From Paenibacillus sp. JNUCC-31 (GTDB taxonomy: Bacteria; Bacillota; Bacilli; Paenibacillales; Paenibacillaceae), in the NCBI RefSeq assembly GCF_014844075.1, contig NZ_CP062165.1, positions 4,402,001-4,466,000 of the forward strand: a stretch of 64,000 nt of DNA. The letters are read 5' to 3'. The notes under the pieces are model-generated. The model saw only the letters and a list, made by a program, of their open reading frames with translations, was not told the origin of the DNA and searched no databases. The translations under genes and the position numbers were made by a program. Position 1 is the first letter of the stretch. Each line of letters opens with the position of its first letter. Positions 32,348-41,929 of this stretch are shown here, piece by piece.

Positions 32348-33856
32348 ATGAATGAAGTGGAGAATGTGCAAGCGGTAGGTGTTACGAATCTAAGATGCAA
32401 GTTCCCGGGAGAGAAGGCCTTGGTGTTCCAAGGCTTGTCTCTCTCTGTGCGTCAAGGGGAGAAAGTATTGTTGCTTGGACCAAGTGGCTCTGGCAAATCA
32501 ACCTTGCTGCAAATTCTGAGCGGTCTGATTCCGCGATCTGTGGAGATTCCAATGAAATGTGACGGTATTCAGGTGCCTGAGCAGCCCGGCATAGTTTTTC
32601 AAGATCCGGATACCCAGTTCTGTATGTCATATACGGATGAAGAGATTGCTTTTGTCCTGGAGAACCGGAATATTCCACGCGAGCAGATGCCTGCTCTTAT
32701 CCATCAATACCTGGAACAGGTGGGGTTATGCTTTGAACATAATCGAACACTCATTCAATCCATGTCACAGGGCATGAAGCAGCGTCTTGCGATGGCTTCA
32801 ATTCTGGCCATGGAACCTGACGTACTCTTCTTGGATGAACCAACGGCACTGCTGGATGATGAAGGAACCTCTCAAGTGTGGGAAACGGTGAAACAGATTG
32901 CACAGGACAAAACACTCATTATCGTAGAACATAAAATTAATGAAATTGTCGAGTGGGTAGACCGAATCATCGTATTGTCGCCTGAAGGAAAGATTGTGGC
33001 AGATGGCCCGGCAAATCAGGTGTTTACAGATGAGCGGAGTATGCTCAGGGAATACGGAATCTGGTATCCAGGAGTTTGGGAAGAACGAGGGCAGACGAAA
33101 GCACAGACGTTGGTCACAGGAGAGTTTAATCGTTATGGGGCAACAGAAAGTGAAAGTATGGATAACAAGGAGGGGCGAGCTTCTGCGCTGCCCCAACCAG
33201 CACTGGAAATGCAACAATTCACCGGATGGCGTGGAAAAACACCATTCATTCAGGTGGAACAGGCCAAGGTATGGAACGGAGATTGGGTGGGGATTGTCGG
33301 GGCTAACGGGGCAGGTAAAAGTTCATTATTACTGTCCATGATGAATATTCTAAAAACGACAGGTCACTATGTTGTGGAAGGACAATCAGCCGGGAAAACC
33401 GAGCAGCTTGCAGATCGCATTGCCTTTGTATTCCAGAATCCTGAATTCCAATTCGTGACGAATACGGTTCGGGATGAAGTGGAATTTTCCTTGCTGAGCG
33501 GCAAGCTAACTGCCGAAGAAAGAGGTGTCCGAACCGATCATATGCTGGAGCAATTCGGTCTGACTGACCTGTCGGGGCGGCATCCATACCAATTGTCGAC
33601 GGGACAGAAAAGACGGCTGAGTGTAGCCTCAGCGCTGGTACGGGAACAGCGTATTTTGTTGCTGGATGAACCTACCTTTGGACAGGATGCGCGGAATACC
33701 TTTGCCATGTTATCACAGCTGGAGCGGCTGCGGCGTGAAGGGACAGCCATTGTGATGGTTACGCATGATCGTGAAATCGTGAAACGTTATTGCAACCGGA
33801 TCTGGACGGTGGATGAGGGGAGGTTAACGGATGCAGCTCTCGTTTCCTCATCGTGA
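32348..33856 (+). CDS. ykoD: ECF transporter double ATPase YkoD
   Basis: 502 residues with two ABC cassettes in one chain. The first has Walker A GPSGSGKST near residue 46, signature MSQGMKQR and Walker B VLFLDEPTALLD; the second has GANGAGKSS near 320, STGQKRR and LLLDEPTFGQD. A low-conservation linker lies at about 245-300. It energises YkoE/YkoC. Start is one base past the ykoE stop; it overlaps ykoC by 26 nt. Both cassettes look catalytically intact apart from the shortened second signature (LSTGQ). Confidence 0.93.
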   Translation: MNEVENVQAVGVTNLRCKFPGEKALVFQGLSLSVRQGEKVLLLGPSGSGKSTLLQILSGLIPRSVEIPMKCDGIQVPEQPGIVFQDPDTQFCMSYTDEEIAFVLENRNIPREQMPALIHQYLEQVGLCFEHNRTLIQSMSQGMKQRLAMASILAMEPDVLFLDEPTALLDDEGTSQVWETVKQIAQDKTLIIVEHKINEIVEWVDRIIVLSPEGKIVADGPANQVFTDERSMLREYGIWYPGVWEERGQTKAQTLVTGEFNRYGATESESMDNKEGRASALPQPALEMQQFTGWRGKTPFIQVEQAKVWNGDWVGIVGANGAGKSSLLLSMMNILKTTGHYVVEGQSAGKTEQLADRIAFVFQNPEFQFVTNTVRDEVEFSLLSGKLTAEERGVRTDHMLEQFGLTDLSGRHPYQLSTGQKRRLSVASALVREQRILLLDEPTFGQDARNTFAMLSQLERLRREGTAIVMVTHDREIVKRYCNRIWTVDEGRLTDAALVSSS

Positions 33857-34625
33857 GACCTGGCTTCACGCGGTGAATCCGGGGTTGAAAATGATTTTCC
33901 TGACGCTGCTGTTTGTCTTCGTCATCCTTGTTCACAACCTGAATGTAATGGCTAATGTGGCGGTCGTCATGCTGTTATTGCTGGGCTGGACTGGTCACCC
34001 ATGGCCCAGATTATTGCTGTATGCGTCTCCGTTCATTCTGGTATTTATATCAACTTCCACAGGGATGATCATGTTTGGTAAAGGCGAGACCACCTGGTTT
34101 CAGTGGGGATTGATTCATATTACCGAAGAGAGCTTCTATCGCGGGCTGCACCTGGGATTTCGTTCCCTAAGTATGGCGGCAGCTGGATTGTTGTTCGGCC
34201 TGACAACCAAGCCTGTCCGTCTCTTTTATTCCCTCATGCAGCAGTGGAGACTCCCACCCAAGTATGCTTATAGCTTTCTGGCGGCGATGCGCATGATTCC
34301 GATTTTGCTGGATGAATTCCAGACGCTGCGGTATGCCATCCGCATTCGGGGAACGAGTCAACGCGGCTCCCGCTGGAATGTATACGGCATACTGAAACGA
34401 TATGCTATTCCACTACTTGCACAGAGTATTCGCCGTGCGCAGCGTATGGCGGTGGCGATGGAAGCGAAAGGATTCAAGGAGGGCGGGAGCCGGACCTATT
34501 ACGTCCAGATCGGATATTCCCGAGCGGATGTATGGTTTGTGGGGTATTTTATCATCATGTTAACGGCTGCTTATATATTGGGAACCACATTCCCTTATCA
34601 TTCAACGCTAGTGTATGTAAGGTAA
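33831..34625 (+). CDS. ykoC: ECF transporter T component YkoC
   Basis: 264 residues, EcfT fold with N-terminal helices and the coupling-helix Ala-Arg-Gly-type motifs (RIRGTSQRG and MEAKGF). It connects YkoE to the YkoD ATPases. GGGGAGG precedes the ATG that lies inside the end of ykoD. Confidence 0.92.
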   Translation: MQLSFPHRETWLHAVNPGLKMIFLTLLFVFVILVHNLNVMANVAVVMLLLLGWTGHPWPRLLLYASPFILVFISTSTGMIMFGKGETTWFQWGLIHITEESFYRGLHLGFRSLSMAAAGLLFGLTTKPVRLFYSLMQQWRLPPKYAYSFLAAMRMIPILLDEFQTLRYAIRIRGTSQRGSRWNVYGILKRYAIPLLAQSIRRAQRMAVAMEAKGFKEGGSRTYYVQIGYSRADVWFVGYFIIMLTAAYILGTTFPYHSTLVYVR

Positions 34626-34734
34626 GGCTTGTAATTATTTTGCACCTTGTAAATATATTTAGGATTAACGGTAACTTTTCCTTGTTCATAACGTCTTAAA
34701 TGGAAATAACTTCAAATGATTGGAGTGGACTGAC

Positions 34735-37017
34735 GTGAAGACGGGGCGTAAAAGGCAGGGGACGGGCTACCCATGGAACATCGTTGCTGGCATTGCAGCT
34801 CTGCTGGTTACGGGGGGGCTACTGATGAATACCCATTCAATGGCGCTGGAGGGGCAGGGTTCGGGTTCAGTAACGCAAGCGCTATCTGTAAAGCAGAATT
34901 ATAAAAAGGGGGATAAAGTCACGATTGCAGAAGGAGTACCTATTTACAGCCAAGTGGTCGAGAGCAGTGTTTCCCCTGATCGGATGGACATAGACGGGTA
35001 TAGCTCCGCTCAAGGAAGCTTGCAAATCGACGCTGTTCGCGGGGAATGGGTCAAACTAAAAGGTAGCGATTACACTGGATTTTGGATACCTGGCTGGTAT
35101 ACCTCCAAAGAAAGCCGAAGCCTGACGAAAATATCGCCACAGACGTTCAAGCTTCAATCGGGCAGCAAGCTGTATCTGTTTCCGGGAAGTCAGGCAAGCT
35201 GGTCTTCAGGGGCATTCCTGAAAGATCAGGCGTTCATTGTTGCGACGACGAAGGACTGGTATGGCGTGTCAATTGCCCCGCGCGTCTGGAACAAGGAATC
35301 GTCCATCTATCGTCCTGCATTGCTTTGGGTTAAGGCAAAGGATGTAGCAGAGCATGCCAAGGTTGCTGATGGCTGGTTTCGGCAGGAACTATCGATGCCA
35401 ACAACGACGGTACGCCATTTGACAGATATGATGCTGAGCCAAAAAACAACCTCGAAACAGGTCGCGCAGTGGCTTGGCGAACCGGATTGGCAAGAGCATT
35501 CAGGCAATTTGAATGATACCGGTTATACGATGAGCATTGGGAAGACCTGGCGATACGAGCGAGCAGATGCTCATTTTCTCGTGACATTTAACAAGAGCGG
35601 CAGGGTGGTTCGAACGCGCTGGAATATACCGCAGGACGATCGAAACGGTGTAGTGTCTAATTGGGAATTTGGTCGTTCAGATGAATATCAGTTCACGACT
35701 AAAATCTATGGCACAACACTGCCTTCCACCTTACCCTGGAAATCGGTATGGACCAATCAGGGGGATATTAACTACACCTTTCTACAAGCAGCAACGGATG
35801 ATGTGCTCCTGATGAAAGGGGATGACGGTGGATTTAGTGGTGGATATTACGAAGGTTCTGTTTACGCCCTTGATCGTCATTCCGGCCGGAAGTTATGGGA
35901 GATCAATGGTGGATTTGGAAGACAGCAGGCAGAGGTGGATGTCGGACGCCAATACGTCACAATCTATACCGATTATGACCCTGACAAGAAAGAATACGTG
36001 GATCGTATACGCCACCTCCAATTGAAGAGCGGTGATATTTTATGGGAGTATGCACCCAAGCAAAAATTCAGATTGAATGGCATCACGGCCGCAAAGAATG
36101 TCGTCATTGTGAACAGCGCGGTTGTTGAAGGATCGAGCAATGGCTGGTTGACGGTGCTGGACAGTACGAATGGTAAAACATTATGGAAACGAAAACTAAC
36201 GACTGGGTATGAATTATTGAACAAGAGCGTGGAAGATCCTTATGTCATGTATTGGGAAAAGGATAAACTAATTGCAGCTGATCCGCAATCAGGCCGCACT
36301 GTATGGAGCATTGCAGCAGGGAAGTCGACGATAGAGCATCCCGAACGGAATCCTTATTTTGATGGAATTGCTCGTATTGATCCGTTTGAACCCGCACAGC
36401 CAGAACGCTGGATGCTGCTGGATGACCAGTGGGTGCTGGTCGATCTGAACACAGGACAGAAGCTTGCACAATTTACTGCCCGGGTTGGACAGCAAATTGA
36501 GGTGCTGAATGACGGCAGGGTGCTGATTCGTGATAACAAGAAAGGGGATATATACGGCGATTACGCAGATTTCACAACGACTCTGTACGATGCCAAGAGC
36601 GGCACAAAACGTTGGACGCTGAACAGCAAGATTGAACGAGGGTTCGTGGAGGACGATCAAATATATGTAATCAAGAACGGGTATCCGGCAGCCCTTGCCT
36701 ATGATACAGGGGAGACCCATTGGTCCGCACAAAACACGATTGCTGCCTTTCAATACCCTACCAATCAGGGGAGTTACATGATGATTGATGATGAGCTTTT
36801 GCTGCCGATGGGTGACGATCTTCTGGTGATGAACAAACAAGACGGTACTTTGTTGGGGCGTGTGCATGACGTAGTGATGGGTAATCCGGAGCACCGGGAT
36901 CGGGATGCGAAGAACGGGACCCTGAATCGGATTGGAAATGAAGTCTATATTGGTTCGTCCAATGGGCGGTTTAGTTTATATGAGGCAAGTGCCTTGAAAA
37001 CGGATATCTCACGTTAA
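34735..37017 (+). CDS. Membrane-anchored protein with SH3-like region and PQQ-type beta-propeller
   Basis: 760 residues from the GTG at 34735 (GGAG ten bases upstream; a TTG at 34720 is the alternative). One N-terminal membrane segment (about 10-32) is followed by two SH3-like stretches (about 45-110, 120-200), a SmpA/BamE-like segment (about 215-300: SKQVAQWLGEPDWQ...GKTWRYERADAHFLVTF) and at least seven beta-propeller blades of the BamB/PQQ type (LDRHSGRKLWEI, LKSGDILWEY, LDSTNGKTLWKR, DPQSGRTVWSI, YDAKSGTKRWTL and others). It is probably exported and scaffolds surface proteins; no catalytic function is seen. No operon partners. Confidence 0.75.
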   Translation: MKTGRKRQGTGYPWNIVAGIAALLVTGGLLMNTHSMALEGQGSGSVTQALSVKQNYKKGDKVTIAEGVPIYSQVVESSVSPDRMDIDGYSSAQGSLQIDAVRGEWVKLKGSDYTGFWIPGWYTSKESRSLTKISPQTFKLQSGSKLYLFPGSQASWSSGAFLKDQAFIVATTKDWYGVSIAPRVWNKESSIYRPALLWVKAKDVAEHAKVADGWFRQELSMPTTTVRHLTDMMLSQKTTSKQVAQWLGEPDWQEHSGNLNDTGYTMSIGKTWRYERADAHFLVTFNKSGRVVRTRWNIPQDDRNGVVSNWEFGRSDEYQFTTKIYGTTLPSTLPWKSVWTNQGDINYTFLQAATDDVLLMKGDDGGFSGGYYEGSVYALDRHSGRKLWEINGGFGRQQAEVDVGRQYVTIYTDYDPDKKEYVDRIRHLQLKSGDILWEYAPKQKFRLNGITAAKNVVIVNSAVVEGSSNGWLTVLDSTNGKTLWKRKLTTGYELLNKSVEDPYVMYWEKDKLIAADPQSGRTVWSIAAGKSTIEHPERNPYFDGIARIDPFEPAQPERWMLLDDQWVLVDLNTGQKLAQFTARVGQQIEVLNDGRVLIRDNKKGDIYGDYADFTTTLYDAKSGTKRWTLNSKIERGFVEDDQIYVIKNGYPAALAYDTGETHWSAQNTIAAFQYPTNQGSYMMIDDELLLPMGDDLLVMNKQDGTLLGRVHDVVMGNPEHRDRDAKNGTLNRIGNEVYIGSSNGRFSLYEASALKTDISR

Positions 37018-37150
37018 AGCTTGTTTCATGGGGGATGATGATTTATTATAAATAAACAGGATTGCTCGCGCTCCGGTCTTATCGGCTGTGCGGGCTTTCT
37101 TCATGTGTTCTTGAAGGACCATGTACGATCAATCGCAGGAGGAATCTCCC

Positions 37151-37969
37151 ATGATTTCATTATACGGGGTAAGCAAGCGATATAACGAGCGTGGGTCCCG
37201 TGAAGATCAGGGATTCGAGGCGCTAAGCTCGGTGTCCCTAGAAGTAGGCCAGGGAGAGATCCACGGCATTATCGGCTCCAGTGGTGCGGGGAAATCTACG
37301 CTTCTGCGCATGCTCAATGGATTGGAGAGGCCGGATGACGGCGAAGTTATTGTGAACGGGCAGCATCTAACCCGGATGAGTGAGCAGAGTCTGCGTCAGG
37401 TGCGGAGGACCATTGGCATGATTTTTCAGCACTTCAATCTGGTCAGCAATCGGACCGTGAGCGGCAATGTCTGTATGCCTCTGGAACTTGCGGGTGTCTC
37501 CCGTTCCGAACGGGTTGTGCGGGGACATGAAGTCTTGAGATTTGTCGGACTTGAGGATAAGGCGAATCAGTATCCTGCACAGTTAAGCGGAGGTCAAAAG
37601 CAGCGTGTGGCCATCGCCAGAGCACTTGCCAGCCGTCCGGATGTGCTGCTCTGTGATGAACCGACATCTTCGCTCGATCCGCAGACAACGAGCGGAATTC
37701 TGGAAGTGCTGCGACACGTCAATGAGACGCTGGGTGTGACCATTGTGCTCGTTACACATGAGATGGAGGTTGCCCGAAAGCTCTGTGACCGGATATCGGT
37801 GATGAAGGAGGGACGGATTGTCAAAACGTTATCGGAGGCGGAAGTCCGCAGCATACCGGTACCGAAGCCTGATCTGCTGACATCGTTGCTGATGGGTGAA
37901 GATGCATCATCCATGAGTGGACCTAATACTTCTCTTCATAACGGGGAGGACAATAATGATGATACCTGA
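37151..37969 (+). CDS. metN: Methionine ABC transporter ATP-binding protein
   Basis: 272 residues. [32 protein letters not shown] and THEMEV are MetN signatures; the usual C-terminal ACT-like domain is short or missing (B. subtilis MetN has about 341 residues). ATG 37151 has AGGAGGA eight bases upstream. First gene of metNIQ. No S-box riboswitch is visible in the 130 bases before it. Confidence 0.88.
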   Translation: MISLYGVSKRYNERGSREDQGFEALSSVSLEVGQGEIHGIIGSSGAGKSTLLRMLNGLERPDDGEVIVNGQHLTRMSEQSLRQVRRTIGMIFQHFNLVSNRTVSGNVCMPLELAGVSRSERVVRGHEVLRFVGLEDKANQYPAQLSGGQKQRVAIARALASRPDVLLCDEPTSSLDPQTTSGILEVLRHVNETLGVTIVLVTHEMEVARKLCDRISVMKEGRIVKTLSEAEVRSIPVPKPDLLTSLLMGEDASSMSGPNTSLHNGEDNNDDT

Positions 37970-38627
37970 GTCCGTTGTGAAGTATCAGCATGAAATTTGG
38001 CAGGCCATCGGGGAGACCTTTGTTATGGTGGGTATCTCCATCACAGCGGCCGTGTTAATCGGGTTGCCTCTGGGTACACTGTTGTATCTGTTCAGAAAAG
38101 GGCAACGGTATCAGAATCGACCTCTGTTCATGATTCTGGGAAGTCTCGTCAACATCATTCGTTCCTTCCCGTTTCTGCTGCTCGTCGTATTTATGATTCC
38201 GTTCACACGTCTGGTCGTTGGAACATCCATCGGGACGCTTGCGGCAACCGTGCCGTTATCGGTCATCGCAGTTGCTTATTACGCCAGACTGGTAGAACAG
38301 GCATTGCTTGATGTACCGAAGGGGGTAGTTGAAGCTGCCTCTTCCATGGGCGCATCGACCATGCAGCTAGTGTTGAAATTCCTGTATGTGGAGGCTCGCT
38401 CAGGACTCGTCCTCGGTTTAACGACGGCAACCATCAGCTTTATCTCATACTCTACGGTCATGGGTATTGTGGGTGGTGGCGGTGTTGGTGATTTTGCCAT
38501 TCGTTACGGTTATCAGCGATTCGAGACGGAGATCATGGTATTTACCATTATCATTATGATTATCCTGGTACAGATGATCCAATTTACAGGCAGCAGATTG
38601 TCCCGCTGGCTTGATCGCAGATCCTGA
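37956..38627 (+). CDS. metI: Methionine ABC transporter permease
   Basis: 223 residues, five to six helices. The EAA loop EAASSMGASTMQLVLKFLYVEARSG and the FISYSTVMGIVGGGGVGDFAIRYGYQRF segment are MetI hallmarks. Overlaps metN by 14 nt; GGGGAGG precedes the double ATG. Confidence 0.92.
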   Translation: MMIPESVVKYQHEIWQAIGETFVMVGISITAAVLIGLPLGTLLYLFRKGQRYQNRPLFMILGSLVNIIRSFPFLLLVVFMIPFTRLVVGTSIGTLAATVPLSVIAVAYYARLVEQALLDVPKGVVEAASSMGASTMQLVLKFLYVEARSGLVLGLTTATISFISYSTVMGIVGGGGVGDFAIRYGYQRFETEIMVFTIIIMIILVQMIQFTGSRLSRWLDRRS

Positions 38628-38703
38628 AGAAGGACAGGCCAGCAAAGAAAGAATGAAATACAGTATGACCAATACAGATTACATGATGAAGGGGTATATA
38701 CAG

Positions 38704-39543
38704 ATGAAAGCAAAACTAATGCTCATGCTGTTGGCAGTGATGCTGGTGGCAGTCGGATGCGGCAAAAAAGAAGAAACACCTGCGGCGGAGGGAAACAAGG
38801 AAGGCAGTCAAGCCGGACAAGAAGTGACATTGAAAGTAGCTACTTTGATTCCGCCAATGACGGATGTGCTGGATATTGTGAAGCCATTGCTGAAAGAAGA
38901 TGGCGTTAAACTGGAAGTTGTGGTACTTTCGGATAACGTTCAACCCAACACTGCACTGGCGAATAAGGAAGTGGATGCGAACTTTTTCCAGCATGTGCCT
39001 TATATGAATCAATACAATGAAGCGAATAACGCGAATCTGGTCGCTGTGCAACCGATCTACAATGCCATTTACGGAGCCTATTCCAAAAAGGTTAAGTCTA
39101 TTGAAGAATTGCCCGAAGGTGCAACGGTGGCAATTGCCAACGATCCGTCCAACATTGGGCGCTCGCTGGTCATGATGGAACAGAACGGCCTGATCAAGCT
39201 GAAAGAAGGCGTCGGTTTCAATGCAACGCAAGCAGACATCACCGAAAACACGAAGAACTTCAAGTTCAAGGAAGTAGATCTGTTGATGCTCGCTCGCATG
39301 TTGGATGATGTTGATCTGGTTGCCATGACTCCGGCCTATGCGAGTCCGCTGGGGCTTACACCGAAGAAGGATGCGCTGTTCACCGAGAAGGATGATTCCC
39401 ATTTTGCCATTACCTTGGTTGCCCGGGAAGATAACAAGGATTCAGAAGCCATTCAGAAGCTGGCGAAGCGTATGGCGGGTCCAGAAGTGAAAGCTTTCTT
39501 TGAAGAGAAGTATGCGGATATTGCGATCCCGGCTTTCAAATAA
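38704..39543 (+). CDS. metQ: Methionine ABC transporter substrate-binding lipoprotein
   Basis: 279 residues of the NlpA/MetQ family. Lipobox VAVGCG (Cys about 19), then VDANFFQHVPYMNQYN, PIYNAIYGAYSKKVKSIEELPEGA and IANDPSNIGRSLVMMEQNGLIKL are the usual ligand-site segments. It captures D- or L-methionine outside the cell and delivers it to MetI/MetN. The ATG at 38704 starts the signal peptide; upstream extension is not plausible. Confidence 0.93.
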   Translation: MKAKLMLMLLAVMLVAVGCGKKEETPAAEGNKEGSQAGQEVTLKVATLIPPMTDVLDIVKPLLKEDGVKLEVVVLSDNVQPNTALANKEVDANFFQHVPYMNQYNEANNANLVAVQPIYNAIYGAYSKKVKSIEELPEGATVAIANDPSNIGRSLVMMEQNGLIKLKEGVGFNATQADITENTKNFKFKEVDLLMLARMLDDVDLVAMTPAYASPLGLTPKKDALFTEKDDSHFAITLVAREDNKDSEAIQKLAKRMAGPEVKAFFEEKYADIAIPAFK

Positions 39544-39596
39544 AACGCTGTTAACCTGCAAATGAAATAATTTTAAAGGTATGTTTCAAAAGAAAC

Positions 39597-39633
39597 AAGA
39601 AGACCCAGGCTCATTTGCCTGGGTCTTCTTTTA
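39597..39633 (+). terminator. Intrinsic terminator after metQ
   Basis: AAGAAGACCCAGGC/GCCTGGGTCTTCTTTT perfect hairpin with T tract; it may also serve the convergent regulator gene. Confidence 0.93.
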
Positions 39634-39665
39634 CATGCAGTACGATGTGAATGGGAAGAACAGCA

Positions 39666-40547
39666 TCAGCTCTTATCAGAGTCGTGTTCTGCCTTCGGTT
39701 CCATGAGACGGATCAATTTCCGCTCGGTAGCTGTGTCTATTGCAGGTGTGTAGATGCTGCATCGCAGATCAACATTTCCTTGAACCTGTAGTGAAGTAAG
39801 ATCAAAAAGCATTTTGCCAGCTTTGGAATGTCTAAATTCAATCAATACATCCGGGGCACTACTGACACTGCTTTGTTTCCAGAGGATGTGAAAATCAGGA
39901 TATCTGTCCATCATGTCGTCCAAAAACATGTTATACCATTCATCATCAACATATTGACCGTAATAAGCACGGAAAATAGCCAGGAAGCCGCTAACAAAAT
40001 CTTCCCAATTGACGGCCAGTCTCCGAAATTCCTTTCGTTCAAACAACAAGCTGATCATGTTCCGCTGTTCCGCAGGAATCTGTTCAAAATCCATAAACAC
40101 ATGCCGGGCGGCTTCATTCCAGCCCACAATGTGACAGCGTCGATCCGAGATGATCGTGGGGCAATTGCGAAGTTCCTGCAATATTTTTTGCAAGGAAGGA
40201 GGAATTTGGAGTGGCTTCTCATCCAGGATATGAAGTTCCGAATGGTACTCCAGCGCAAGGGAAAACAAGTACTTCCGTTCGTCCGAGGTGAGCCTGAGAG
40301 CTGACGCAATATTGTCCAACACCGAATGAGATACCTGAATATCCCGGCCTTGTTCAAGCCAGGTGTACCACGTTGTGCTTACGCCTGCCAATTGGGATAC
40401 TTCTTCTCTTCTTAATCCAGGCGTTCTTCGACGCGAGCCTGCGGGTAAACCGACGGACTCGGGAGAAATTTTGGATCGCTGGTTTTTTAGAAATGCGGAC
40501 AATGCCTGTAGCCTGACATCATGGTTCAATCCATCACCTTCGATCAT
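39666..40547 (-). CDS. Xre-type HTH regulator with MmyB-like ligand-binding domain
   Basis: 293 residues. The N-terminal helix-turn-helix (about 10-80: LSAFLKNQRSKISPESVGLP...RRTPGLRREEVSQLAGVSTTWYTWLEQGRD) and the C-terminal MmyB/MltR-type PAS-like domain (about 115-280) match the common family. Members of this ligand-domain family have been reported to bind fatty-acid-like molecules; recalled, not checked. It diverges from a FabF-like ketosynthase gene across 124 bp, so control of that gene is the simplest inference. Confidence 0.85.
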   Translation of the reverse strand: MIEGDGLNHDVRLQALSAFLKNQRSKISPESVGLPAGSRRRTPGLRREEVSQLAGVSTTWYTWLEQGRDIQVSHSVLDNIASALRLTSDERKYLFSLALEYHSELHILDEKPLQIPPSLQKILQELRNCPTIISDRRCHIVGWNEAARHVFMDFEQIPAEQRNMISLLFERKEFRRLAVNWEDFVSGFLAIFRAYYGQYVDDEWYNMFLDDMMDRYPDFHILWKQSSVSSAPDVLIEFRHSKAGKMLFDLTSLQVQGNVDLRCSIYTPAIDTATERKLIRLMEPKAEHDSDKS

Positions 40548-40671
40548 TAGTTTATCATGGTAGTGATTATACTATTATATTTGACAACTTGTAATAGGAT
40601 AATACGAATGGCAATATAAGTGCATAACTTAATTAAACAATTATTCAAGGAGCACTAAAGGAGGATGCATT

Positions 40672-41910
40672 ATGGAGCGTGTAGTTATTACAGGAATGGG
40701 GATTATCTCTCCTTTGGGGAATGATGTGCAACCATTTTGGAATGGCTTGGTAGAAGGCAAATCTGGGGTTTCGCCTATTGAGTCGTTCGATACAACATCC
40801 TACAAAACGAAGATAGCGGGAGCAGTCCGTGATTTTGACGGAGAGGGGCGCTTTGGACGGAAGGAAGCTCGGCGCATGGACCGGTTCGTGCAATTTGCTG
40901 TTGCGGCAGCGGATCAGGCTCTGGCTGACTCCGGTCTTGTGATGGATCATGTGGACAGGGAGCGGGTTGGCGTATATATCGGTTCAGGGATCGGCGGAAT
41001 CCAGACTCTGATGGAACAAGGCAAGCTCCTGTCTGAGCGTGGGCCTTCCCGAGTCAGTCCAACTCTGGTGCCTATGATGATATCCAATATGGCTGCAGCC
41101 ATGGTGAGCATGAGATTTGGATGTTGGGGTCCTACTCTATCACCGGTGACGGCCTGTTCGATCGGTAATACAGCGATAGGTGAGGCCTTCCGGCTGATCC
41201 GTCATGGTGGGGCAGATGTCATTTTTGCTGGTGGGACGGAGGCAGCTGTCACCGAAGTATCGCTTGCAAGCTTTGGCAACGCGACGGCACTATCTACACG
41301 AAACGATGCGTATGAAGGGGCGAGTCGACCATTTGATGCTGGCAGAGATGGTTTTGTCATGGCTGAGGGCGCCGGAGTCTTGGTTGTGGAGTCCTTGTCT
41401 CATGCCCTTGCGAGAGGCGCAAATATCCTTGCGGAGATTGTTGGTTATGGTGCCAGTTCAGATGCGTATCATATGGTCGCCACCCATCCGGAAGGGCGCG
41501 GTGCATACTTGGCTATGAAAGCCGCTTTGGCAGATGCACAGCTTCAGCCGCATGAGATCGATGTCATTAATGCTCATGCTACGAGTACCGAAGCGGGTGA
41601 TCTCTCCGAGACCAGAGCGATCAAGCAGCTGTTCGGTGCAGAAGCCTATACTATTCCGGTAACGGCAAACAAATCAATGACCGGACATATGCTGGGTGCA
41701 GCGGGTGGAGCAGAAGCCATATCGCTCATTCAAAGCTTGCGTAGCGGTATCATTCCACCGACAATCAATCAGGAGCACAGCGACCCGGAATGTGATCTCG
41801 ATTATGTACCCAACGTTGCACGAGAAGCTGATCTGAAGATTGGTATGTCCAACTCATTTGGCTTTGGTGGTCATAATGCGGTCATCATTTTGCAGAAATA
41901 TTCATCCTGA
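40672..41910 (+). CDS. fabF: Beta-ketoacyl-ACP synthase II (FabF-like), stand-alone
   Basis: 412 residues, full FabF length. The catalytic triad is complete: Cys162 (VTACSIGNTAIGEA), His302 (NAHATST) and His339 (NKSMTGHMLGAAGG). The residues after the nucleophile (ACSIG instead of the usual ACATG) and NAHATST for NAHGTST differ from housekeeping FabF. It condenses acyl chains with malonyl-ACP. No acpP, fabD or fabG gene is adjacent, so it is probably an accessory copy under control of the divergent Xre-type regulator. A TTGACA lies at 40581. RBS AAAGGAGG. Confidence 0.88.
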   Translation: MERVVITGMGIISPLGNDVQPFWNGLVEGKSGVSPIESFDTTSYKTKIAGAVRDFDGEGRFGRKEARRMDRFVQFAVAAADQALADSGLVMDHVDRERVGVYIGSGIGGIQTLMEQGKLLSERGPSRVSPTLVPMMISNMAAAMVSMRFGCWGPTLSPVTACSIGNTAIGEAFRLIRHGGADVIFAGGTEAAVTEVSLASFGNATALSTRNDAYEGASRPFDAGRDGFVMAEGAGVLVVESLSHALARGANILAEIVGYGASSDAYHMVATHPEGRGAYLAMKAALADAQLQPHEIDVINAHATSTEAGDLSETRAIKQLFGAEAYTIPVTANKSMTGHMLGAAGGAEAISLIQSLRSGIIPPTINQEHSDPECDLDYVPNVAREADLKIGMSNSFGFGGHNAVIILQKYSS

Positions 41911-41929
41911 ATAGTGGGATCTGAATATG

